From: JBGPJM01 sp041485385
GTDB taxonomy: Bacteria > Planctomycetota > Phycisphaerae > Phycisphaerales > UBA1924
Direction: 5' to 3'
DNA: 41,457 nucleotides
Assembly: GCA_041485385.1 (NCBI GenBank)
Contig: JBGPJM010000020.1
Span: 1-41,457, forward strand
Position numbers and translations under genes: made by a program. Positions 21,894-30,424 of this stretch are shown one piece after another; the first letter of the stretch is position 1; every line of letters starts with the position of its first letter. Under the pieces are notes generated by a model that did not search any database, had not been told where the DNA came from, and saw only the letters and a program-made list of their open reading frames with translations.

Positions 21894-22901
21894 ATGACGC
21901 AGTGGTTCGTCACGCACCCTTCCGTCCTGACGGCGGCCATCGCCCTCTCGTTGCTGTGGCTCGCCGAGGCGACGGTGCCGTTTTTCCTGCACCGGCGTCG
22001 GCGAGGGTCCCATGGCGGACGCAACGTCGCGCTGGGCCTGATGAACGGCACGCTGCGGGCCCTGTTCTTTCCGGCCGCGCTTGTGCTGGTCACGGGGGCC
22101 GCTGAATCGCGCGAGCTGGGGCTGTTGCGGATGACGGCCTTGCCCGCTTGGGCCCAGGCGGTGCTGGCGCTCGTGCTCCTGGATCTGGCCGGCTACGGGT
22201 GGCACGTGGCGTGCCATCAGTGGCGGTTCCTTTGGCGGTTCCACGCGGTGCACCACCACGATGATTCCGTGGACTCCACCACCGCCTTCCGGTTCCATGC
22301 CGGCGATGTGCTCATCGGCTCGCTGGTCACCCTGGTCGCGGCAGGCGTCCTGGGCCTGCAGGTCCAGCATGTCCTGCTGTACGAGGCCGTGCTGGTGCCC
22401 CTCTCCATCTTCCATCACGGCAATATCCGCGTGCCCCAGCGGCTCGACCGCGTGCTGCGCCGGGTCATCGTCACCCCGTCCATCCACTGGGTGCACCACT
22501 CGCGCTGGGTCGCGGAGACCGACTCGAACTACGCGGGGATCTTCTCCTTCTGGGACCGCCTCTTCGGGACGTTGCGCCTGCGGGATGACCCCGCGCAGAT
22601 CCGCATGGGCCTGGACGGCTACCGCGCGGCGGACCACGCCACGCTGCGGGGTTGCCTCATGACGCCCTTCGCGCCGATCAAGAGCCTCCCCGGGCGCGAC
22701 ACCCGCGCACGCGCCGTCAGGCTCCCCGCGCCGGTTCCCCGACGGCCCCGGGGCTTGGCCGATCACCCGCTCTGGCCGGGATCGCCGTCCGAGCTGCCAC
22801 CGGGCGCGGGCCCGGCGCTGGGAAGCATCTGGATCCGGACGGCGACCAGGGCACGCATCCCGATGACGGTCGTCGCACCGTGGGAATGCGCAGTGCCGTA
22901 A
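21894..22901 (+). CDS. Fatty acid hydroxylase (sterol desaturase) superfamily, membrane di-iron enzyme
   Basis: 335 residues from the ATG (a TTG two codons upstream is less likely). The three His clusters that bind the two irons are HVACH (104-108), HAVHHHD (117-123) and IHWVHHS (197-203), with SIFHHGN (171-177) as the additional cluster. Four hydrophobic segments surround them. Members hydroxylate or desaturate sterols, fatty acids, carotenoids or sphingoid bases; substrate unknown. The last 80 or so residues (after FAPIKSLPGRD) are Pro/Arg-rich and do not look like the family; the usual end of such proteins is near that point, so either an extension or loss of the original stop is possible. 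Confidence 0.87.
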   Translation: MTQWFVTHPSVLTAAIALSLLWLAEATVPFFLHRRRRGSHGGRNVALGLMNGTLRALFFPAALVLVTGAAESRELGLLRMTALPAWAQAVLALVLLDLAGYGWHVACHQWRFLWRFHAVHHHDDSVDSTTAFRFHAGDVLIGSLVTLVAAGVLGLQVQHVLLYEAVLVPLSIFHHGNIRVPQRLDRVLRRVIVTPSIHWVHHSRWVAETDSNYAGIFSFWDRLFGTLRLRDDPAQIRMGLDGYRAADHATLRGCLMTPFAPIKSLPGRDTRARAVRLPAPVPRRPRGLADHPLWPGSPSELPPGAGPALGSIWIRTATRARIPMTVVAPWECAVP

Positions 22902-22907
22902 GGACCG

Positions 22908-22913
22908 TAGACT
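22908..22913 (+). promoter_or_regulatory. -10 element for a leaderless mRNA
   Basis: TAGACT, 7 nt before the ATG at 22921, without a Shine-Dalgarno sequence. Confidence 0.48.
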
Positions 22914-22920
22914 GCGCCCC

Positions 22921-23700
22921 ATGTGCCCCGCCGGCTCACCCCTGCCCGACTCACGACCCGCCGGCCGCCGGCGTGCCACCAGGGTGCTCATCGGTTTCTT
23001 CGCGGCGGCCCTGCTGGCCGCGGCCGGCCTGGCCGCCGACCTCGCCATCCCGCCGCGCCAGTACTACCCGGTCGCGACGTTCTCCGCGCGGTTCCGATCG
23101 GGGCCGCAGGGCCTTGAGCTGCTGAGCGGGGCCGATGCGGGCGGCGACGCCGCGCCGTCCGGCGCGCCGGTGGCCCCGACGGACCTGCTGATCGCCGTCG
23201 AGGCGCGTGTCGAGCGACCTGTCGTTCTCGAGAGCCGCGGCATCGGCGGGTGGCGCGCGTACGACCGCAACTCCAACCAGCCCAGCCCGGGGGCCATCGG
23301 CGCGGCCGGGCCGGAGCTCACCGTCCGCGTGCGCCTGCACGCCTCCCGGGCGCGCCCGCCCGCGACCATGCACTGGCCCGCGCCGACACAGAGGGAGGTC
23401 ACCAAGTTCGCCGAGCACGGCCTTTCGGCCGCGGTGTTTCCGGACGAGGATGCGCACCGCGTGCTGGACGCCTTCGGCGCGGCGGTGCTGGCGCAGTCCG
23501 GCAACGCCGAGTACGCCCGGCTCGTCCGCCAGGGCGGCTGCGACGGGCCGCGTCTGTCCATCCTCGAGCAGGCGACGCCGCGGAGGTTCGCCCCGCTGGT
23601 CCTACCCGTCGCCGCGGGCGTCGTGTGGATGCTGCTGTGCACGATCGCGGCTCTCCGGCGGGCAGCGGCGCGGCGCGATCCTGCCGCGCCGACCAAGTAG
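22921..23700 (+). CDS. Membrane protein with large external domain, function unknown
   Basis: 259 residues. A short cytoplasmic N-terminus is followed by a TM segment (VLIGFFAAALLAAAGLAADL), an external domain of about 175 residues rich in beta-type patterns, and a second TM segment near the C-terminus (LVLPVAAGVVWMLLCTIAAL) with a basic end. The external part contains ESRGIGGWRAYDRNSNQPSP and VFPDEDAHRVLDAFGAAVL. No family is recognised. It starts 19 nt after the hydroxylase gene but has its own promoter box. Confidence 0.72.
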   Translation: MCPAGSPLPDSRPAGRRRATRVLIGFFAAALLAAAGLAADLAIPPRQYYPVATFSARFRSGPQGLELLSGADAGGDAAPSGAPVAPTDLLIAVEARVERPVVLESRGIGGWRAYDRNSNQPSPGAIGAAGPELTVRVRLHASRARPPATMHWPAPTQREVTKFAEHGLSAAVFPDEDAHRVLDAFGAAVLAQSGNAEYARLVRQGGCDGPRLSILEQATPRRFAPLVLPVAAGVVWMLLCTIAALRRAAARRDPAAPTK

Positions 23701-23817
23701 AGGCGGCCCATGCAGGCGCCATCTTCCCTGGGTGCGCCATCTCTCGCCCGATGTCCTTTATTCATCCCGGTGCCCCGTCCCGGCCGATGCGGGTGATGTT
23801 TCCGACGAGGACGCACC

Positions 23818-24666
23818 ATGCCGATGACGCAGGAGGACATCCGCCGCCACTACGAGCAGAGCTGGAAGCGCACGCTCGATTCCGCGGCGGCGGTTTCCGA
23901 GCTGGCGTACAGCAACCCCGTCGAGGATGCGGTGCTGTACCCCATCTACGAGTCGCTGCTGCGCGACCTGGCGATCCGGATCGACGGCGGGCGGGTGCTC
24001 GACGTCGGGAGCGGGTCCGGGCGTTGGGCCCGGTTCCTGCTGGGGGGGTTCCGCCCGGAGCGCTTCGTGGGCGTGGACTTCGCGAGCTCTTCGGTCGAGC
24101 TGCTCCGCAAGTGGCACCCGGCCGATGGCCCCGGCGCCCCCGAGTTCCGCGTCGCGGACATCACCGAGGCCGGCCTGAGCCTCGGCGGGCCTTTCGACCT
24201 CATCAACGTCGCCAATGTCCTGTTCCACATCCCCGAGCCCGACCGCTTCGGGCGCGCGCTCACAAACCTCGGCGCGCACCTCGCCCCCGAGGGGCGCATC
24301 GTCACGACCGAGTACCTCCCGCGGACGTCGATGCGCACGGAGTGGATGCTGGTCCGCAGCCGCTACGAGTTTGCCGCGGCGGCGGCGGCCGCGGGGCTGC
24401 GCATCGTCCACATCCGCGCATCGGCGTTCTTCGCCAACGATCCGATGGGGCTGGACGGCCCCGACTCGGCCGTCCGCGGGCATTTCCACGCGGCCCGCGC
24501 CCGCATGCAGTCCGTGCTCTCCTCCGGCCTGAACGAGCAGTCGCGCCAGTTCATGCTCGCGCTCTTCGGCGACGTCGAGCGGGCGGCGCTGGCGTTCTGC
24601 GCCGAGCGCGTCGCCGACATCGACCTGCCGTCGCAGAAGCTCGTGGTGCTGGCCCGCGCGGTGTGA
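23818..24666 (+). CDS. SAM-dependent class I methyltransferase
   Basis: 282 residues. Motif I is VLDVGSGSGRWARFLL (60-75), followed by the acidic ribose-binding Asp in FVGVDFASSSVELL, PEFRVADITEAG (motif II region) and FDLINVANVLFHIPEPDRF (motif IV region), the order of Methyltransf_11/25 proteins. The substrate is unknown; relatives methylate small molecules, quinone precursors or sugars. The start MPMTQEDIRRHYEQSW is preceded by GAGG 8 nt upstream. It converges with the RND pump gene, 4 nt apart. Confidence 0.9.
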   Translation: MPMTQEDIRRHYEQSWKRTLDSAAAVSELAYSNPVEDAVLYPIYESLLRDLAIRIDGGRVLDVGSGSGRWARFLLGGFRPERFVGVDFASSSVELLRKWHPADGPGAPEFRVADITEAGLSLGGPFDLINVANVLFHIPEPDRFGRALTNLGAHLAPEGRIVTTEYLPRTSMRTEWMLVRSRYEFAAAAAAAGLRIVHIRASAFFANDPMGLDGPDSAVRGHFHAARARMQSVLSSGLNEQSRQFMLALFGDVERAALAFCAERVADIDLPSQKLVVLARAV

Positions 24667-24670
24667 GGCG

Positions 24671-27600
24671 CTAGTGAGAACCTTGCGGGCCCGCGTGGAG
24701 CGCGGCGCCCTCATGTCCTCGACGGCGCCGGTGCGTGGCGCGCGTGAGCGACAGCACCACCGGCAGCACCAGCAGAACCAGCGGCAGCTGCACCAGAAGC
24801 CCGGAGACGATCGCGATCGCCAGCGGCCGCAGCATCGACGCCCCCTCACCCAGGCCGATCGCCAGCGGCATCATGGCCAACGTCGCCGCGATGGTGGTCA
24901 TGGCGATGGGGCGGAGGCGCCCGATCCCCGCGGCGAGCAGGCGCGCCGGCGCGTCGTCGTCGCGGTGCCCCGCCTCCGAGCGGCTGAAGAGCTCGGAGCA
25001 GTAGAAGACGCCGACCTCGGTGATGGAGCCGACGATCATCGCCAGGCCCATCATCGAGGTAATGTTGAGCTCCGTGCCGGTGACCCACAGCCCCACCACG
25101 ACCGCGGGCATCGCCATGAGGCTCACGGCGATGAGCGACGCCGCGACCCGCAGGCTCTCGTAGAGGAAGAGCAGGAGCAGGAAGACCAGCGCCACGGCGG
25201 CGCCGAAGACGGCGAGGAGACCGGCGAAGGCGCTCTGCTGCTGCTCGTAGAGCCCGCCGAGGGAGACGGTCAGGCCGGGGGGAAGGAGGTCCGGCTGGTC
25301 GAGCATGCCGCGCACCTCGCGGATGGCGGTGCCCAGGTCGGTGCCGGCGGTGCGGGCGGTGACGGCGACGACGCGCCGGAGGTTGTCGCGGGTGATCTGC
25401 GGCTGGCCGCTGAGACGCCGGACCGTGGCGACGCGATCGAGCGGGACCATCCGCCCGTCCGGGGCGCCGATGCGCAGGCGCTCGAGATCGAGCTCGGTGG
25501 AGCGCTGCGTGCTCGGCACCCAGACCCGGACACCGATCAGCTTGGGGAACGGCGGGGGGCTGAGGAAGTGCGTGGCGACCGCGCCGCTCGTCAGGTCGGC
25601 GACGGCGCGGGTCACCTTCGCGGCATCCAGGCCCTCGGCGGCGGCGCGGACCGGGTCGACGTGGATCTCCAGCGCATCACCGGCGATAGTCAGGCCGTTG
25701 TTGATGTCGACGACGCCGGGGAGCTTCTCCAGGGCCGCGGCGACCCTCGGGGCCGTCTCCAGGAGCTGCGCGTAGTCGTCGGAGAAGAGCTTGATCTCGA
25801 TGGGCTGGGGGACGGCGGTGAGGTCGCCGATGATGTCCTCGATCAGCTGGAGAAGCTCGATCCGGAGCCCGGGGACCGTGGATTCGACGCGCGTGCGGAC
25901 GTCGTCCATCACCGCTTCGATGGGCCGGCGCGCGGGGAAGTCGGCACGGGCCTTGAGCCGCACGAAGAAGTCGCCCTCGTTTGCCTCGGTGATGCCGCCG
26001 CCGAGCTGCAGCCCGGTGCGGCGGGAGTACGTCTGAACCTCCGGCGTGTCGCGGAGGATCGCCTCGACCCTGCGGAGGAGGCGGTCGGTCTCGCTGAGCG
26101 AGGTGCCGGGAGTGGAGAAATAGTCGAGCACGAAACCCCCCTCGTCCATCGCGGGCATGAAGCCCGAGCGGACGTGTGAGTAGCCGACCCAGCCCGCGAC
26201 GGCCACGGGCGCCAGCAGCACGAGCGCCAGCCATCGCCGCCGGAGAAACAGCGCCAGCGTCCACGCGAACGCGCCGCCCAGCAACCCCGCGACCGGGCCC
26301 CCCTCGGGCTGGTCGGCGTCGCGCTGCGTCAGCAGCCAGTCCGCCATCAGCGGCACGGCGATCCACGCGACCAGGAACGAGATGATGAGGCTCACGGCCA
26401 TCGTCAGCGACAGGGCCTTGAAGAACTCGCCCGTTACGCCGGTGAGGAAGGCCGGCGGGAGATAGATGATGATCGTCGCGCCCGAGGCGCCGATGAGCGG
26501 GCGCGTGAACTCCGCGGCGGCCTTCATGACCCGGCCATGGTGCGTCCCCCCGGCGCCGGCCCGCTTGTCGCGCAGCCGCCGGATGATGTGCTCGACCATG
26601 ACGATCGCGTCGTCGATGATGAGGCCGACCGCGGCGGCCATGCCGCCCAGGGTCATGATGTTCAGGCTCGCCCCCAGCACGTACAGCAGCAGGCAGCACG
26701 CCGCCAGCACGCTGGGGACGGTGACCGTCGCCACGAGCGTGACCTTGAGGTTCCGCAGGAAGATCAGCAGCACCAACGCGGCCAGCCCCATGCCGATCAG
26801 CACCGACTCGAGCACGTTGACGGCCGAGGAGCGGACCAGGCGGCTCTGGTCGTACCAGTTGGAGACCCGCACATCGGCGGGGAGCCGGGCCGTGAGCGAG
26901 GCGAGGGCCACGCCGGCGTCGGCCGCGAGGCGCAGCGTGTTGGCGCCCGTCTGCTGGTAGACCTGGATGATGACGGCGTCACACCCGTCGGCGGTGACGC
27001 GCGTCCACTGGGGGACGGTCTCGCGGCTGACGATGGCGACGTCGCCCAGACGGACCATGCCGCCCGGGCCCGCGTGCAGGACGACGGCGGCGACGTCGTC
27101 GGCGGAGGCGATGGGCGCGCTCGTCATGACCAGGTAGAGCTTGAAGTGGTCCTCCACGCGCCCGACGGCCTCGATGACGTTCCACGCGGCGAGGGCCGCG
27201 GCGACGTCGTCCATCGCCAGTCCGCGGGCCTGGAGCCGGGCCGGGTCCACCGCGACGCGGATCTCCTCCTGCGCGCCGCCCAGGACCTCGACGCGGGCGA
27301 CGCCGGCGACCGGCGTCAGCGCCGGACGCAGCTCCATCAGCGCCAGGTCGCGCAGCTCGACGAGCGATCGCCGATCGGAGACGAGCGTGAACCCCAGGAT
27401 GGGGAAGACAGTGGGGTCCATGCGCCGGACGGTGAACTCGGTTCCGGCGGGGAGGCGGGCGGAGATCTCGGTGATCGCCGACTGCATCTGCAGCAGGGCC
27501 ACGATCATGTCCTGGCGCCAGCCGAAGCCGACGGACATCTCGGCGCTGCCGCGGCTGGTCTTCGAGCGCACCCCCAGCACGCCCGGCACCGAGCGGACGG

Positions 27601-27808
27601 CCTCCTCCACGGGGATGGTGACCTCGGTCATCATCTGCTCGGCGGGGCGGTCGCCGGCGTCGAGTGTGACGACGACGCGGGGGAAGTTGACGTGCGGGAA
27701 GAGCGACACCGGCATGCCCAGCGCGGCGGCGGTGCCCCCGGCGATGAGCATCAGGAGGATGGCCAGCAGCGACCGGCGGTGGTGCTGCATCCACGAGGTG
27801 ATGCTCAC
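24671..27808 (-). CDS. RND-family efflux pump inner-membrane subunit
   Basis: 1045 residues, the normal length for AcrB/CzcA-type pumps. Seen are the N-terminal TM and entry (LFPHVNFPRVVVTLD), the porter-domain block EVTIPVEEAVRSVPGV, the TM4 proton-relay motif GLIIDDAIVMVEH (about 395-407; two adjacent Asp and a Glu), the second-half entry GFMPAMDEGGFVLDYFSTPG, and a TM10-12 block containing NITSMMGLAMIVGSITEVG. The adjacent Asp pair fits the HAE type; metal specificity is not evident. It starts with GTG, overlapping the stop of the membrane fusion gene in GTGA, so the genes TolC, fusion protein and pump form one translationally coupled operon on the minus strand. The energy source is the proton gradient. 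Confidence 0.95.
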   Translation of the reverse strand: MSITSWMQHHRRSLLAILLMLIAGGTAAALGMPVSLFPHVNFPRVVVTLDAGDRPAEQMMTEVTIPVEEAVRSVPGVLGVRSKTSRGSAEMSVGFGWRQDMIVALLQMQSAITEISARLPAGTEFTVRRMDPTVFPILGFTLVSDRRSLVELRDLALMELRPALTPVAGVARVEVLGGAQEEIRVAVDPARLQARGLAMDDVAAALAAWNVIEAVGRVEDHFKLYLVMTSAPIASADDVAAVVLHAGPGGMVRLGDVAIVSRETVPQWTRVTADGCDAVIIQVYQQTGANTLRLAADAGVALASLTARLPADVRVSNWYDQSRLVRSSAVNVLESVLIGMGLAALVLLIFLRNLKVTLVATVTVPSVLAACCLLLYVLGASLNIMTLGGMAAAVGLIIDDAIVMVEHIIRRLRDKRAGAGGTHHGRVMKAAAEFTRPLIGASGATIIIYLPPAFLTGVTGEFFKALSLTMAVSLIISFLVAWIAVPLMADWLLTQRDADQPEGGPVAGLLGGAFAWTLALFLRRRWLALVLLAPVAVAGWVGYSHVRSGFMPAMDEGGFVLDYFSTPGTSLSETDRLLRRVEAILRDTPEVQTYSRRTGLQLGGGITEANEGDFFVRLKARADFPARRPIEAVMDDVRTRVESTVPGLRIELLQLIEDIIGDLTAVPQPIEIKLFSDDYAQLLETAPRVAAALEKLPGVVDINNGLTIAGDALEIHVDPVRAAAEGLDAAKVTRAVADLTSGAVATHFLSPPPFPKLIGVRVWVPSTQRSTELDLERLRIGAPDGRMVPLDRVATVRRLSGQPQITRDNLRRVVAVTARTAGTDLGTAIREVRGMLDQPDLLPPGLTVSLGGLYEQQQSAFAGLLAVFGAAVALVFLLLLFLYESLRVAASLIAVSLMAMPAVVVGLWVTGTELNITSMMGLAMIVGSITEVGVFYCSELFSRSEAGHRDDDAPARLLAAGIGRLRPIAMTTIAATLAMMPLAIGLGEGASMLRPLAIAIVSGLLVQLPLVLLVLPVVLSLTRATHRRRRGHEGAALHAGPQGSH

Positions 27809-28920
27809 CGGGCGCTCTCCACGGCGACAGCCATGCCGTCCTCGAGCTCGTAGTTGCCCAGGATCACGACCAGGTCGCCCTCGTGCACGCCGGCGCCATC
27901 GCCCTTGCCGTGGACCTCGACGAGCTGGTTGTTCTGCGCACCGACGTCAACGGCGGTCTCGACGGCGTGCCCCTCCTTCACGAGGAACACGCGGTAGCCG
28001 CCGTCGTGGGGGAGCACGCCCGCGCGGGGGACCAGCAGCACATCGGCGACCGTGCGGGTGATGATGCCGCGGACCATCGCCCCCAGCGGCAGCGCGCCCG
28101 CCGGGAATCCCACGAGCACATCCGTCAGGTGCGTCGCCGGGTTGGGACCCGCGCCGACCAGGACGACGGCGCCCTTCACCTCACCCGCGGTCCCCGATCC
28201 CTCCAGCACGCTCAGCCCGATGGCATCACCGGCCTTGAGCCGGCCGGCGTCGGCCGGGGCTACCCCGAGCTGCGCCGCGAGCCCCTCGGGCCCGACGAGC
28301 TCGACAAGCACCGTCTGCGCCGGCGCGAGGGCGCCGGCCTGGACGTGCAGGTCCGCGACGAGGCCGTCCATGGAGGCCCTGACGATGCCGTCGGCGGCGG
28401 GCCGCGCGGACTCGAGGCGCGCCAGCCGCATCTGCGCCTCCTTCGCGGCCTCCTCGGCCTGGAGGAGCTCCTGGCTTGTCCCCAGGTTGAGAGCGCGCCG
28501 GGCCTTGGCGGCCTCGTGAAGCCTGGCCGCCGAGTCGGCCGCGGAGCGGGCCAGGTCCAGCTGCAGCCGGGCCTCGGCGCTGGGCTCGACGGCCAGGAGC
28601 GCATCGCCCGCCTTGACAGCCTGGCCCTTCATCACGGACACACGCCCCACCAGGACCTCGCTGGGCACGCTGACACCCACGACCGAGCCGGGGCGCGCGA
28701 CCACCGAACCCAGGACCTCGCTGGTGGTCGCGAGCGACCCGCGCCGGACCGGCACGACGCGGACCGGGGCCACTCTCTCGGGCTCTTTCTCCGCGTCCTT
28801 CCCGGGCTCCGCTCCCCCACAGTTCTCCGTGTGCTCATCGGCTTCCGGCTCGAGCCACCAGTGGACCAGTTCGGCGCCGCCGGCGCCCATGGCCAGCAGG
28901 ATGGCACGGCCAGCACCCAT
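27805..28920 (-). CDS. RND membrane fusion protein (HlyD/AcrA type), N-terminus frameshifted
   Basis: 371 residues in the intact frame. The lipoyl/beta-barrel plan is visible: VVPVRRGSLATTSEVLGSV, the lipoyl half GRVSVMKGQAVKAGDALLAV, a helical hairpin of heptads (LQLDLARSAADSAARLHEAA), the second lipoyl half MDGLVADLHVQAGAL, and barrel and membrane-proximal parts ending LGNYELEDGMAVAVES. The gene probably starts at ATG 28937, which overlaps the TolC stop as ATGA and has GGGGAG 8 nt upstream, but that frame is not the frame of the rest. Inserting one G between 28905 and 28904 would join MKRATQWVLAV to AILLAMGAGGAELVHWW, giving a perfect signal anchor. ATG 28920 is the first in-frame ATG. Confidence 0.85.
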   Translation of the reverse strand: MGAGRAILLAMGAGGAELVHWWLEPEADEHTENCGGAEPGKDAEKEPERVAPVRVVPVRRGSLATTSEVLGSVVARPGSVVGVSVPSEVLVGRVSVMKGQAVKAGDALLAVEPSAEARLQLDLARSAADSAARLHEAAKARRALNLGTSQELLQAEEAAKEAQMRLARLESARPAADGIVRASMDGLVADLHVQAGALAPAQTVLVELVGPEGLAAQLGVAPADAGRLKAGDAIGLSVLEGSGTAGEVKGAVVLVGAGPNPATHLTDVLVGFPAGALPLGAMVRGIITRTVADVLLVPRAGVLPHDGGYRVFLVKEGHAVETAVDVGAQNNQLVEVHGKGDGAGVHEGDLVVILGNYELEDGMAVAVESAR

Positions 28921-28933
28921 TGGGTCGCTCTCT

Positions 28934-30331
28934 TCATCGCTGGGGCTCCCCGGGCGCGCGGCCGAGCGCGGTCTCAAGGCCGATGAGCAGCTCGTCCTGC
29001 TGCTGGCGGAGCCGGTCCGAATCCAGGCGCGCCTCGGCGAGCGTCGCGCGGGCCTCGTACACGGTCAGGACATCGAGCCCGCCGGCTGTGGCGGCGCCGT
29101 CGTAGCTCCGGGCCAGCGCCTGGAGCCTGGCGACGTACCCGTCGGTGGCGGCGATGCGCCGCCGGACCGCGCCCAGCTCGGAGAGCAGGGCGGCGACCTC
29201 GGAGCGGGCCTCGAAGGTGCGCGAGACGTACTCGTCGAACAGCTGCTCACGCGTGGCCTCTTCGATGGCGATGCGCCCATGGCCGCGGTCGAAGATCGGC
29301 AGCTCGATGTCGACGCCGAAGCCCAGCGTGCCGACGTTGCCGGTGTCGCGGGCGTGGTTGAGGCCGACGCTGACCTTCGGGAACTGGCTCAGGACCGCCC
29401 CGCGGACCTTGTGCTCCTGGCTCTGGTACCCCATGCGCAGGGCGACGAGGTCGAGGCGCCCGGCCTCGAGGCGCCTGGCGATCTCCTCGGGCGTGAGCGA
29501 GGCGGGCTCCACACCCGGTGGCGTGCCCTGCGCCGCCCGGACCTGCACGCGCATCTCCGCCGGCAGGCCGACAGCGAGGTTCAGGGCCAGCCGCTCGGAT
29601 TCCATCGTGCTCTGGATCTCCAGCTCGCCCAGCGACGCCTTCTGCAGCGCCGCCTCGGCCGCGTCGAGATCGAGGCTGGTGAGCAGGCCCTTGCGCCCGG
29701 CCTCGCGGACCAGCTCGGCCGCGCGCTGGGCGTCGGCCCGGGTCTGCCGGGCGGTCTCGAGCTGATCGCCGAGATGAACCAGGCGCGTGGCGTGGAGCTT
29801 CGCGCCCATCGCGGCCTGCCATTCCTGCCACGCAACGTCGAGGGCGACCGAGGCGGACTCGGCCGTGGCCGCGTCGACGGCGGCGCCGCGGGTAATGACC
29901 GACGAGACATCCCACGTCAGGCCCAGCCCGAACCCTGTGACCGTGCCGTCGGTCGAGCCGGAGACGGGGAAGTCGATCGAGCCGGAAAAGGAAGGGTTCG
30001 GCAGCAGGCCCGCCTGGACCAGCTGAGCCGCGCCGAGGTTCCGCTTGTCGCGGGCCGCGCGCAGCGACGGGTTGACGAGCACGGCCAGCAGGCCCAGTTC
30101 CTCGGGCGAGAGCGGCCCGCGCAGATCGACCGAGATGGGCCGGAGCATCGGGTGCTTAAGCTCCCGGGAGGCGATCAGCACGGCGTCGGACTCGGGCGGC
30201 CGGAGCTGCTCCGAGACCGCAGCATCAGTGATAGGTCTGGGTCGGTAGGAGCTGCAGGCCGCCAGGAGCACGGCGGGTGCCAGCGCCGCGAGAGTCCCGG
30301 GTCGAAAGAGTCTGGGCGCGGCCGGACGCAT
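28934..30331 (-). CDS. TolC-family outer membrane efflux protein, lipoprotein
   Basis: 465 residues from MRPAAPRLFRPGTLAALAPA; LLAAC gives a lipidated N-terminus as in OprM/CusC. The outer membrane efflux fold is a double repeat of beta-strands and long helices: LVQAGLLPNPSFSGSIDFPV, GFGLGLTWDVSS, helices with LDLDAAEAALQKASLGELE, then the second repeat SQFPKVSVGLNHARDTGNVG and VDIELPIFDRGHGRIAIEEA. It forms the exit duct of the tripartite pump with the two genes that follow. The frame is open upstream of 30331, but that part reads as non-protein and a TAACCT box lies 7 nt before the ATG. Confidence 0.92.
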   Translation of the reverse strand: MRPAAPRLFRPGTLAALAPAVLLAACSSYRPRPITDAAVSEQLRPPESDAVLIASRELKHPMLRPISVDLRGPLSPEELGLLAVLVNPSLRAARDKRNLGAAQLVQAGLLPNPSFSGSIDFPVSGSTDGTVTGFGLGLTWDVSSVITRGAAVDAATAESASVALDVAWQEWQAAMGAKLHATRLVHLGDQLETARQTRADAQRAAELVREAGRKGLLTSLDLDAAEAALQKASLGELEIQSTMESERLALNLAVGLPAEMRVQVRAAQGTPPGVEPASLTPEEIARRLEAGRLDLVALRMGYQSQEHKVRGAVLSQFPKVSVGLNHARDTGNVGTLGFGVDIELPIFDRGHGRIAIEEATREQLFDEYVSRTFEARSEVAALLSELGAVRRRIAATDGYVARLQALARSYDGAATAGGLDVLTVYEARATLAEARLDSDRLRQQQDELLIGLETALGRAPGEPQR

Positions 30332-30338
30332 GGTGGCA

Positions 30339-30344
30339 AGGTTA
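30339..30344 (-). promoter_or_regulatory. -10 element of the efflux operon
   Basis: TAACCT on the minus strand, 7 nt before the ATG of the TolC-like gene, giving a leaderless or nearly leaderless operon mRNA. No clear -35. Confidence 0.4.
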
Positions 30345-30424
30345 GCGTCAGGTGGCGCAGCCTGCATGGCAGGGAGGTTACGGGCACGCGTGGCGGTCCC
30401 GCGCCGCATCGCCGTGAAGCGCCG

